Assembly (NCBI GenBank): GCA_032433765.1
Contig: JAVIAB010000051.1
Location: 152,843,421-152,907,420, forward strand
Direction of reading: 5' to 3'
Origin: Megaustenia siamemsis
Taxonomy: Eukaryota; Mollusca; Gastropoda; Stylommatophora; Ariophantidae
DNA: 64,000 nucleotides
Below are positions 35,199-44,192 of the stretch, piece by piece. The first letter of the stretch is position 1, and each line of letters begins with the position of its first letter. The notes beneath the pieces were generated by a model. That model worked only from the letters and a program-made list of their open reading frames with translations. It did not search any database and was not told where the DNA came from. Both the position numbers and the translations under genes were made by a program.

Positions 35199-35389
35199 AC
35201 CATATTATATACACGGTTTTCCTCTTCTTCCTAGAGGTCTTCCGTACACGTGGATGCGTCGTGTCGCTAGTTTTACGCCAACGCCGTGATATCTGCGCCT
35301 TGCGCCCAACACATCCGTCTGAGCATAGGTGAATATATTTTTATTATCAATTTTTTTGCCCCAATAAGGCAAAACGGGCACTTTACGAT
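35199..35389. other. Unassigned intron sequence
   Basis: Short stretch with no recognised content. Confidence 0.3.
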
Positions 35390-35590
35390 ACAATCTTCAT
35401 TCCAACGTGTGAAACCAATGCCAGTCCTGGACCTTTGATGCAGGAACAATAAAAAAAATAACCTCTACTGGGGTGAAATGTGTGAGACAAATGATAGGAA
35501 ACAACCTGAAAGATAAGATCAGAAATGAAGAAGTGAAAAAAAGCTAGGAATAACTCCCCGCCATAGAATATATAAAGAAACAACATCTTT
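35390..35590 (+). pseudogene. LINE-B fragment, copy 4
   Basis: About 200 bp matching LINE-B at 26.03-26.22 kb: AATGCCAGTCCTGGACC, AATAACCTCTACTGGG, GTGAAATGTGTGAGACAAAT and AAAGCTAGGAATAACTC. Stops in all frames. Confidence 0.8.
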
Positions 35591-35756
35591 TTGTTCTATT
35601 GCTTGTCTCGTGAGGTTTTGCATAGATGATGTATGTAGCCTTCCCCTAGGGCTGGATTTAGCTCTAGGCTAAAAAAGCTACTTCTTAGGGCCTCACAATA
35701 GGAGGGGGCCTACATATTTTTTTCGCAAATTTTTGGGGGACTAATATATATATATC
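35591..35756. other. Unassigned intron sequence
   Basis: Contains CTAGGGCTGGATTTAGCTCT and GGGCCTCACAATAGGAGGGG, which look like an old DNA-transposon end, but no partner end was found. Confidence 0.3.
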
Positions 35757-36523
35757 ATCATCATCATCAAGTACCGGGCCTACTGGCGTAGGTGATCATG
35801 TCTCTCCAAAATTTTCGATCTCGATAGTTATTTATCATTTCTATTGTTGACCTTCTGCCAAGCCATTCTTTTAAGCTGTATGGTATTTTCTCTCATTGCT
35901 TCCCTCTATCTCTTCGTCCCTCAATTTTTCAAGTTGTTACAATATATTCCAGTTGTTCTAAACTCATTACATGGCAAAAAAATGATGATTGTTTCTTCCT
36001 AATATTGGAAATTAGCTCTCTTTTTGTTTTGACCTCTTTCAGAACATTTTCATTACTTTTCTTAGTTATCCATAGTATTCTCAACATTCTTCTGTAAAAC
36101 CACATTTCTACAGACTCCAGTGATTTTCTTGTCTGTTGTCCTATTGTCCATGATTCACATCCACTGGCCCAAAAAAGTGGGTCAGTTAAGACTGGCTCTA
36201 CATAACATTTAAGAACTCTTTTTCTTGTTTCTATTGTCAAAAATGGATTGCACAGTATCTTTCTCATTTTTTTGGAAAGCTGCTTTTGCATGAGCTATTC
36301 TGCATAAATAATCTAAGGTATGCTGATGATACTCACGGAGAGTGAAAATGAGTTTGAAGAAATGTTGGACATTATAGTTAAAGAAAGCAAAAATAAAGGA
36401 CTCAGCCTTAATAGCAAATAGACAAAAGTAATGGTAACAACAAAGAAAAAGACATCACCTCAGTGGACAATAAAGACAAGTGGAACAATATTAAAACAGG
36501 TAAATGAGTTTAAATATTTGGGA

Positions 36524-36530
<7 letters not shown>
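35757..36530 (-). pseudogene. LINE-C copy with 5' inversion (3' part minus 35757-36298; RT part plus 36299-36530)
   Basis: The minus part begins at the (ATC)n tail and gives KKMRKILCNPFLTIETRKRV, CESWTIGQQTRKSLESVEMW and SSFFCHVMSLEQLEYIVTT in pieces. Directly beyond its 5' edge, in opposite orientation, is NNLRYADD followed by EEMLDIIVKESKNKG and VNEFKYLGTL. In the 19.84 kb copy these are consecutive, with only about 50 bp missing between KYLGTL and AQAK. This is the layout produced by twin priming. It lies in the receptor intron. Confidence 0.83.

Positions 36531-36560
<30 letters not shown>
36524..36560. repeat. (TA)n microsatellite
   Basis: About 15 TA units at the end of the inverted LINE-C part. 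Confidence 0.9.
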
Positions 36561-36563
<3 letters not shown>

Positions 36564-36975
36564 TAGTCCCCAACGAATATTGTGTGGCGAATTTAAGGAC
36601 GGAAAAAGTCTAAATGGCAGGCCCTTGCTGAGATTTAAGGATGTTTTCTTGGCTTCCTTGAGGGAATTTTCTATTAGTGAAAGTTACTGGGACAAATTGG
36701 CTGCAGATCGTAGCACATGGAAAATAAAAATAAAAAATGTCACAGTAACTTCCGAGGCAGTGCTTATATTAAAATAAGAAGACAAAAGGCGCAAGAGCTG
36801 ATGGAGACGAGGAGAGACAACACGAATACATCTTGTTGGATCTGAGAACGGATTTAACAAATATTGGCAGATTTAGCCATAGAGAAGCTGTTCAGCAAAC
36901 AGCATCCAGCATAGAGAAGCTGTTCAGCAAACAGCATCCAGCATAGAGAAGCTGTTCAGCAAACAGCATTCATCA
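36561..36975 (+). pseudogene. LINE-D fragment, copy 2, ending in a 32-bp tandem repeat
   Basis: Translates as CGEFKDGKSLNGRPLLRFKD, LREFSISESYWDKLAADRST, then after shifts the region of the terminal finger. The last 100 bp are three copies of CATAGAGAAGCTGTTCAGCA-AACAGCATCCAG at 32-bp spacing (36910, 36942); the matching single-copy sequence is AGAGAAGCTGTTCAGTAAAA in LINE-D at 2.09 kb. Stops and shifts throughout. Confidence 0.78.
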
Positions 36976-37007
36976 TAAGACACAAACAATTTAACAAAAC
37001 TATCGTG

Positions 37008-37084
37008 GGTGTCCGGTTAGCGCAATCGATAGGCGGTTGGCTTACCACGGCAACAGCCGGGGTTCGTACCCTAGCGAGGACACC
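37008..37084 (+). mobile_element. tRNA-like 77-nt sequence (probable SINE head or tRNA pseudogene)
   Basis: GGTGTCC and GGACACC at its ends can pair as a perfect 7-bp acceptor stem. Between them lie GGTTAGCGCAATCGATAGG (A-box like) and GGGGTTCGTACCC (B-box like). The anticodon stem does not pair well and the T stem is offset, so a working tRNA is unlikely. It is followed by ACTAATTCCCTAAAAATTAGT, a 7-bp hairpin, and then immediately by SINE-1 copy d. Confidence 0.55.
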
Positions 37085-37113
37085 TGGGTTTTACTAATTC
37101 CCTAAAAATTAGT

Positions 37114-37380
37114 GGGAGCCGCGATAGCTCAGTGGTTAGTGAACTGGACTACTACGGACAAGGGGTAGGGTTCGATCCCAACCGACGACTCCGGGTTCAC
37201 CCAGCCTTAAATGGGTACCGGATTTTTTCTGGGAAAGTAAAGCAGCACGGGCGTAATACCGACCACATTACCCCAAAAATCATGTGCTGAAGGTCTGTAA
37301 AATATAGGGTCACTAACACCATATTTCCCTATACGCCACTTGGCGTGACGGGGGGTACTTTACTTTACTTTTACTTTTAT
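37114..37380 (+). mobile_element. SINE-1 copy d
   Basis: Complete: GGGAGCCGCGATAGCTCAGT (A box TAGCTCAGTGG), GGTTCGATCCC (B box), body, CGCCACTTGGCG 3' hairpin and TACTTTACTTTACTTTTACT tail. The pentanucleotide satellite starts about 55 bp after the tail. Confidence 0.93.
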
Positions 37381-37434
37381 TGGCTTATCGTGATTGCTAG
37401 CTACCAACTACCTTTTAAAACACCTAAGGCTTAT

Positions 37435-39018
37435 ATCATATGATATCACATCACATCATATCGTATAATACCATATCATATCATATTATAAAATATAGTA
37501 TCGTATCGTATCGTATCGTAATGTATTGTACTGTACTGTACTATGCTATACTATATTATACTATATTATATAATGTTATACTTTATATTATTATATTATA
37601 TTATATTATATTATATTATGTTATGTTATGTTATGTTATGTTATGTTATGTTATGTTATATTATGTTATATTATATTATATTATATTATAAATTATATAT
37701 ATTAAATTAAATTAAATTAAATTAAATTAAAATATATTATATTATATTATATTATATTATATTATGTTATGTTATGTTATGTTATGTTATGTTACGTTAC
37801 GTTACGTTACGTTACGTTACGTTACGTTACGTTACGTTACATTACATTACATTATAATATATTATATTATATTAAATTATATTAAATTATATTAAATTAT
37901 ATTATATTATATTATATTATATTATATTATATTATATTATATTATATTATGTTATGTTATGTTATGTTATGTTATGTTATGTTACGTTACGTTACGTTAC
38001 GTTACGTTACGTTACGTTACGTTACGTTACGTTACGTTACGTTACGTTACGTTACGTTACGTTACGTTACGTTACGTACGTTACGTTACGTTACGTTACG
38101 TTACGTTACGTTACATTACATTACATTACATTACATTACATTACATTATATTATATTATATTATATTATATTATATTATATTATATTATATTATATTATA
38201 TTATATTATATTATATTATATTATATTATATTATAAATTATGTTATGTTATGTTATGTTATGTTATGTTATGTTATGTTATGTTATGTTATCTTATGTTA
38301 TGTTATGTTATGTTATGTTATGTTATGTTATGTTACGTTACGTTACGTTACGTTACGTTACGTTACGTTACGTCACGTCACGTCACGTCACGTCACGTCA
38401 CGTCACGTCACGTCACGTCACATCACATCACATCACATCACATCACATCACGTCACGTCACGTCACGTCACGTCACGTCACGTCACGTCACGTCACATTA
38501 CATTACATTACATTACATTACATTACATTATATTATATTATATTATATTATATTATATTATATATATTATATTATATTATATTATATTATATTATATTAT
38601 ATATATTATATTATATTATATTATATTATATTATATATATATATTATATTATATTATATTATATTATATTATATATTATATTATATTATATTATATTATA
38701 TTATATTATTATATTATATTATATTATATATATATATTATATTATATTATATTATATTATATTATATTATATTATATTATATTATATTATATTATATTAT
38801 ATTATATTATATTATATTATATTATATTATATTATATTATATTATATTATTATTATTATATTATATTATATTATATTATATTATATTATATTATATTATA
38901 TTATTACGTTACGTTACGTTACGTTACGTTACGTTACATTACATTACATTACATTACATTACATTACATTATATTATATATATATTATATTATATATATA
39001 TATTATATTATATATATA
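37435..39018. repeat. Pentanucleotide satellite, left block (TTATA/TTATG/TTACG/TCACG/TTACA)
   Basis: About 1.58 kb of 5-bp units in homogeneous sub-blocks. Examples: TTATG 37950-37982, TTACG 37982-38112, TTACA 38112-38146, TTATA 38147-38235, TTATG 38236-38335, TTACG 38335-38373, TCACG 38374-38420, TCACA 38420-38450, TCACG 38450-38496, TTACA 38497-38528, TTATA 38528-38905, TTACG 38905-38937, TTACA 38938-38968. Adjacent blocks differ by one transition. Occasional 4- or 7-bp slips occur (for example 38073-38080). All translated frames across it are artefacts. Confidence 0.97.
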
Positions 39019-39196
39019 TTGGGTTCACCCAGCCTTAAATGGGTACCGGATTTTTTCTGGGAAAGTAAAGCAGCACGGGCGTAATACCGACCACATTACC
39101 CAAAAATCATGTGCTGAAGGTCTGTAAAATATAGGGTCACTAACACCATATTTCCCTATACGCCACTTGGCGTGACGGAGGGTACTTTACTTTTTT
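39019..39196 (+). mobile_element. SINE-1 copy e, 5' truncated, inside the pentanucleotide satellite
   Basis: Starts at GGGTTCACCCAGCCTTAAAT without the tRNA-like head and runs to CGCCACTTGGCGTGACGGAG and a TACTTTACTTTTTTTACTTA tail. The tail passes directly into TTATA units. Confidence 0.93.
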
Positions 39197-39720
39197 TACT
39201 TATATTATATTATATTATAAATTATATTATATTATATTATATTATATTATATTATATTATATTATATTATATTATATTGTATTGTATTGTATTGTATTGT
39301 ATTGTATTGTATTGTATATTGTATGTATTGTATTGTATTGTATTATATTGTATTGTATTGTATTGTATTGTATTGTATTGTATTGTATTGTATTGTATTG
39401 TATTGTATTGTATTGTATTGTATTGTATTGTATTATACTATACTATACTATACTATACTATACTATACTATACTATATTATATTATACTATACTATACTA
39501 TACTATACTATACTATACTATATATATTATACTATATTATACTATACTATACTATACTATACTATACTATACTATACTATACTATATTATATTATACTAT
39601 ATTATATTATACTATACTATATTATACTATATTATATTATATTATATTATATTATATTATATTATATTATATTATATTATATTATATTATATTATATTAT
39701 ATTATATTATATTATATTAT
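39197..39720. repeat. Pentanucleotide satellite, right block (TTATA/TTGTA/CTATA)
   Basis: TTATA to about 39277, TTGTA 39278-39432, CTATA 39433-39640 with TTATA patches, TTATA to 39720. Starts at the tail of SINE-1 copy e and ends at LINE-C'. Confidence 0.97.
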
Positions 39721-39972
39721 AAAACATCAGAAAGAAGCAATCAACATTTTTTGGGCACATCATGAGAAGAGGAAAGTTGGAATACTTGGTTACAACTGGC
39801 AAAATAAAAGGAAAGAGAGATCGCGGGGGACAAAGAGAGAAAATACTGGATAGCTTGGTGTCATGGCATGGAAAACAGTTAACAACAGAACTGATACGAT
39901 GCCATGTAGATAGAAGATTGTGGAGAGACATGATCACCTACGCCAACCGGTATGGTACATGATGATGATGAT
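39721..39972 (+). pseudogene. LINE-C' 3' fragment, copy 2
   Basis: Encodes KHQKEAINIFWAHHEKRK in one frame and MRRGKLEYLVTTGKIKGKRD, then EKILDSLVSWHGKQLTTELI, RRLWRDMITYANRYGT and a stop in another. It ends in the family's (ATG)n tail, then a short TTATA stretch. 5' truncated. Confidence 0.88.
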
Positions 39973-40109
39973 ATTATTATATTATATTATATATTATATT
40001 ATTTGCATATTGTAATAGAGGTCTCATAGTTCCATGTAGCTTAGGGCACCACCAGATCTAAATCCTGCCCTACCTTCTCCACACTTGCGCTGCTGACGCC
40101 ACTTTTAAT

Positions 40110-40345
40110 TTATTTAATGACTCCGATTCAATCAATCCATCTTTTTACTGGTCGACTTCTCGCTTTGTAGTCTGGTTCTGTCATGAGTTGTTCTCATGCT
40201 TTAAGTTTGTTCTGTTTCGTTCTGGTCAGATGTCCAAACCACTTCAGACATTTATGACCAAATAATAATTTACTGGAACAATTAATGCCACCCTTCTCAG
40301 AGCTTCACTTTTATTGTTTTCTATTCCTGTGTTTTTTGCAGCATA
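40110..40345 (-). pseudogene. LINE fragment (C-terminal region, antisense)
   Basis: Minus-strand translation in pieces gives FGHKCLKWFGHLTRT (the WFGH motif of LINE C-termini), then LMTEPDYKARSRPVKRWID. Many stops. Family unclear, closest in style to LINE-I. Confidence 0.55.
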
Positions 40346-40374
40346 TTTTTATGCGCATCATTTCACATTATAAT

Positions 40375-40529
40375 AACACCAGACAGAAGATGTGCCACAT
40401 AAATAAAGAAGTAGAATAGATCAGGCCGAAATAACAATTCAGAAAATGAAAAACGTTTTGTGCAAGTCTATGTCATTAGGAGTGAGAAAGAGTTCAGCGG
40501 TGCTATATAGAGCCTAATCTGACCTATGG
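40375..40529 (+). pseudogene. LINE fragment (sense, RT 3' part)
   Basis: Translation gives RIDQAEITIQKMKNVLCKSM and SLGVRKSSAVLYRA, matching the region between the RT and the C-terminal domain (compare AQAKAAFQKMRKIICN in LINE-C). Short and degraded. Confidence 0.55.
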
Positions 40530-40862
40530 AAGTTGCTGTTGTTGCGTTCGCCAGCTTTCATCTCTGACGAAGTCCTTAGAGACTAGGAACTGAATTGTGC
40601 GTCTTAATCCATTTTTTCCTGGCAGCCGTTTGCACAGGGGTTCCTCGTCGCACAGGCAGATAACTCCGACTTCGGAGGTACTCATGTTTTTTCTGTCGAT
40701 GAGTAACTGACATTTCAAGCCGGGTCTCGCTGCTGAGACCAGGGGTGGTTGCAGCAAAGAGAAATCATAAATAAAAATCCCAACCAGTGTAGCCGAGATT
40801 TGAACCTACAACCTCTCTGTATCGAGGCCGGCGTCTTGCGTCGAGACCAACAAGTCCCCCAT
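40530..40862 (-). mobile_element. SINE-3 copy 2
   Basis: Full-length antisense copy. On the minus strand it begins with a tRNA-like head whose B box reads GGTTCAAATCTC, then CCCACCCCTGG-type sequence, TTGAAA, AGTTATCTGCCTGTGCG, AGTTCCTAGTCTCTAAGGAC and a CAACAACAG tail. Confidence 0.85.
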
Positions 40863-41424
40863 GGACTGGGAATATGAGGAAACTGCAACAAAGAACACTT
40901 TTCATGCATAGCCTTCAATGCTGCCACCTATCCACCATATACCCCGAAGCTCAAGTCCTCTTGAAAATGATGATCGTCATATTTTTTTTTAAAATGTATA
41001 GCGCTTGATGATGTTAGACCTTCGTTGTTGACTCCAGTTCCGAACATATAAACACACAGAAAGTCGTCAGACTATCCCCATCGCACATCAAACAACAGAC
41101 CGTAAGATTAACGTATGGCCGGTCTAGGGATTTACGATGAGCCATTACGATGACGTAGCACACATACGCGCCCTTTAGATTCTTGATTACTCTAGTGAAT
41201 GCAGCCTACGACGAACAAAACACAGTGCAAATTCCCTAAAGAGATAAAACTGCGGCTGACGAAGCATTTCACATTAATGAGTAACATATAAATAACTTGC
41301 GTCAAGGAATTCCAACAACGGTCATGAACAGCACCAATGTGACGTAAAGCGCAGGTCAAGTCTAGACGTTGGAAGGTCGCTTTCACAACACTTGATTTGT
41401 CAAAAAGGGACTGTTGCCGGCGTA
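40863..41424. other. Unassigned intron sequence
   Basis: No recognised element. Confidence 0.3.
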
Positions 41425-41650
41425 CGACTTCGCCTTCACCCATGGAACTGAGTTATGGATAGCAAATGTTGCAAGACACAGCAGACTACTAAACGTAATC
41501 TTTGAAGGGAAAATACAAGGTAAAAGAGGCAGAGGTAGGCCAAGATTAACACCGAGTAACATCAAAAGAAGAACATTCAGCCTATGACAAACTGCGCCAT
41601 CAAAACAAGAGACAGAGACGAGTAGCGCTCCATGGTAGCCAACCTTCGAT
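41425..41650 (+). pseudogene. LINE-E 3' fragment, copy 2
   Basis: Encodes ELWIANVARHSRLLNVIFEG, then GKRGRGRPRLTPSNIKRRTF, the basic C-terminal tail. Its 3' end GTAGCGCTCCATGGTAGCCA matches LINE-E at 4.2 kb. It leads straight into the 30-bp minisatellite. Confidence 0.8.
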
Positions 41651-42009
41651 ACGGAGTCGGTACCCAATGATGATGATAATGCGGAGTCGGTACCCAATGA
41701 TGATGATAATGTGGAGTCGGTACCCAATGATGGTGATAATGCGGAGTCGGTACCCAATGATGATGACAATGCGGAGTCGGTATCCAATGATGATGATAAT
41801 GCGGAGTCGGTACCCAATGATGATGATAATGCGGAGTCGGTATCCAATGATGATGATAATGCGGAGTCGGTACCCAATGATGATGATAATGCGGAGGCGG
41901 TATCCAATGATGATGATAATGCAAAGGCGGTACCCAATGATGATGATAATGCAGAGGCGGTACCCAATGATGATGATAATGCGGAGGCGGTACCCAATGA
42001 TGATGATAC
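41651..42009. repeat. 30-bp minisatellite grown from the LINE-E 3' terminus
   Basis: Twelve exact 30-bp units of CGGAGTCGGTACCCAATGAT-GATGATAATG. The first unit is the LINE-E 3' end itself (CGATACGGAGTCGGTACCC plus a (TGA)n tail). Right-hand units change GAGTC to GAGGC. All open frames here come from the period being divisible by three. Confidence 0.95.
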
Positions 42010-42639
42010 AAACGGTTAAGTAAGTACTTGGGCTCCTTCGACTATCAATTGTGTAACATTTTAAGAAACAGAACGCCCTTGACCTTAAAATAAAAATTAA
42101 AAAAACAAGCCTCTGTGAAATCTCATCAAAATTGTCTCTGTTTGATTTGTGATCACCTGAGACACATTGATACTGCCAGATTGGAACCTCACTTGTTTGG
42201 TTTCACTTCACTTCGCCTATTCTTATCCTTTTCATACAAGCCCTACCGCGTTAGCACACAAATTGTCGACCAAATCAACTACTACTGAATTGATTACCGC
42301 TGAACAATTCTAGAAAATCTGGTCACAAGTAGTCCGACCCGGTGTCACGTGACGTGTGACAGATGAAGTTCTGTTACTTGGGTACAGTCTTCAACTTGAG
42401 TGAAGGACGTGATGACTTTCTCAACTTCTTGTGGAGATTAACGCACGGAAAGTAGAATTTAAACAGAATTAATGGAAATAGTTCAACGTACAGTCATCGA
42501 TTTGCTTCGATGCAAGTTGCTTGAGATCTATAGCAAATATCCGGATCGAACAATACGCTTTTGTTTCTTCTATTCCAGTAACGGCTGATATCGATGAGAT
42601 GGACCCACAATAATACATAGGTCCCGATTTTACTTTGAT
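42010..42639. other. Unassigned intron sequence
   Basis: No recognised content. Confidence 0.3.
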
Positions 42640-43150
42640 CAGTCTAGAAATTAAAAAGACATGTCTCAATTCTCCATTTCTGATCTCATCTCTCATGTTG
42701 TTTCCTGTCATGCCTCGAACACATTTCATCTCGGTAGTTGTTATTTTTTCTTATCGTTCTTGAGTCTAGCGTCCAGGTCTGACATTGGTAGCACAGCGTA
42801 GGGATTGAGATTGTGTTGCAGAATACCTGTTTTTCTAAGATTATTTTTTGGTTAGATGATAGTATAGTGGCGGTATCTATCCGTTGATTTAGCAAGCATC
42901 GTGAGGATATTTCTGCTTTCTGTATATTTTCGCGTGTCACTAAATTATCGGGTATTTGAATTCTTTCATCTGCTTTAATTACCCATGTTTATTATTATAT
43001 TTACATGCTGTTGTTCTTTTGCATTGTTCATTATTTCTGTCTTGTGGATTTTCCTATTTTATCCAGTGCCTCTGTTAGGTCTATTTAAGTGCTCTTGCAG
43101 ATTTGCCATTGTTATTTTTCATTTAACAGTGCCCGAATAGAAGGTTGTTT
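42640..43150 (-). pseudogene. LINE-B fragment, copy 5
   Basis: Minus-strand translation gives KIILEKQVFCNTISIPTLCY and QCQTWTLDSRTIRK, matching LINE-B (CQSWTLD). Upstream, toward 43150, the complement of NNAKEQQ and of the RT block is visible. Degraded. Confidence 0.75.
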
Positions 43151-43664
43151 ATATGATCTTCCTTAGCATCTGTCTAACTTAGCAACTTACATAGGTAGTA
43201 TGTGTAAGCAATAAACAATAGGAAAGTAAACAACATTCACACACACACAAACATAATTAAAGAGCAATGAGTGATTTGACAGAATGACATATCCCGTGTC
43301 ATCTAACTTGTGACTTATAACCATAGAGTTTATACAGTGGCGTAGTATGAGTGGACCTGAGGTGCGATTGCCGCGGGTATATGTTTTGAAATGAAAAAAA
43401 TTGAAGATATTTAAAAATTATAAACAATGAAGCTGGATAATAGGGGTTACACGCGGACACTGGGCAAGCCTTGTTACGTCGTTTTTGAGTCATGGTTCAT
43501 TTAATAGAGTAGCAGGAAACCCACCGTATTGTCTTTATTTTCTATTAAATGTCGTTCTTTGTCCTGCTTGTCCTGTAACCGATATGAAAAGTGTCCTCAT
43601 TTCGCCGTATCACGAAAGTCAAATTTATGGAAATGTCCAAGAATTATAACTTTAGAACAATGGT
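43151..43664. other. Unassigned intron sequence with a hAT-like end
   Basis: (CA)n at 43234-43248. CAGTGGCGTAGTATGAG at 43337-43353 resembles a hAT terminus, but no complementary end with a matching duplication was found. Confidence 0.35.
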
Positions 43665-43990
43665 AGGGAACTGGTTGGTCAAGAGGCAAGATGTCGGTCT
43701 CGAGACAGAGAGGTTGTGAGTTCAAATCTCAGTTGCATCAGTTGGGATTTTTATTTATGATTTCATTCTGCGGCAACCACCCCTGGTTTCAGCAGCGAGG
43801 CTCGGCTTGAAACTTTAATTACACATCCACGGCAAAAAATATGAGTGGCTCTGAAGACAGAGTTATCTACCTGTGCGGCGAGGGACCCCTGTGCAATCGG
43901 CTGCCAGGGGAAAACGTATTAACACGCAAAACTCAGTTCCTAGTCTCTATGGATTTTGCCAAAGGTGAAATCTGGCTAACAAAAAAAAAT
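43665..43990 (+). mobile_element. SINE-3 copy 3
   Basis: Sense copy. The head GAACTGGTTGGTCAAGAGGC (A-box like) and GAGTTCAAATCTC (B box) are tRNA-like; then GGCAACCACCCCTGGTTTC, GAGTTATCTACCTGTGCGG, AGTTCCTAGTCTCTATGG and an A-rich tail. In the receptor intron close to the 44055 exon. Confidence 0.87.
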
Positions 43991-44054
43991 GAAAGATTTG
44001 AATGAGACAAGTCGACGGATTCTCCTCTGCTCTTGTAGCCAACAATTCACTTAC

Positions 44055-44192
44055 CTTTGCTCATCAAAGGGAAAGAACTCAACGTCTATTGTACAAGAAC
44101 TCTTGTAGATTGCTGGTGGCTCCCAAACCACGTGACCGTCAGCATGCAATGTGGCTTTGGTCATAAGAGTCACCTCATAGTTACCGTCTGCA
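44055..44192 (-). CDS. Nicotinic acetylcholine receptor, alpha-type subunit: extracellular exon (partial gene)
   Basis: A 138-bp exon of the same receptor gene, upstream of the 30285-31182 exon. Acceptor TTGCTTACAG ends at 44193; donor GTAAGT is 44049-44054. It encodes [20 protein letters not shown], then [13 protein letters not shown] (first Cys of the Cys-loop) and [12 protein letters not shown]. Phase 2 at both ends; joined to the next exon it restores C-x13-C, the canonical Cys-loop spacing, with Arg just before the second Cys. [11 protein letters not shown] and FFPFD are characteristic of nicotinic subunits. The three or so exons coding for the signal peptide and N-terminal helix were not recognised at higher coordinates. 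Confidence 0.95.

Larger units (their letters stand above)
31183..44054 (-). other. Intron of the acetylcholine receptor gene (12.9 kb)
   Basis: Bounded by GTAAGT at 44049-44054 and a TGTCCAG acceptor at 31183. Flanking exons are both in phase 2. It is filled by mobile elements and satellites listed separately. Confidence 0.88.

Noticed and set aside
37114..37190. SINE-1 head as a functional tRNA gene
   Set aside because: Pol III boxes are present, but the head is fused to a repeated body with a hairpin and tail, occurs in eight copies and has no closed acceptor stem.
37949..39853. Long open frames (up to several hundred residues) rich in Y, V, I, L, T across the pentanucleotide satellite
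   Set aside because: They are translations of 5-bp repeats, which cycle through the same five codons in every frame free of stops; there is no composition or motif of a protein.
41383..42023. Repeat-protein-like frames of SALSSSLGTD and MMMIMRSRYP type
   Set aside because: Translations of the 30-bp minisatellite on both strands; period divisible by three explains them.
43337..43353. A second hAT-like element starting CAGTGGCGTAG
   Set aside because: No inverted partner end or matching 8-bp duplication could be found within several kb.
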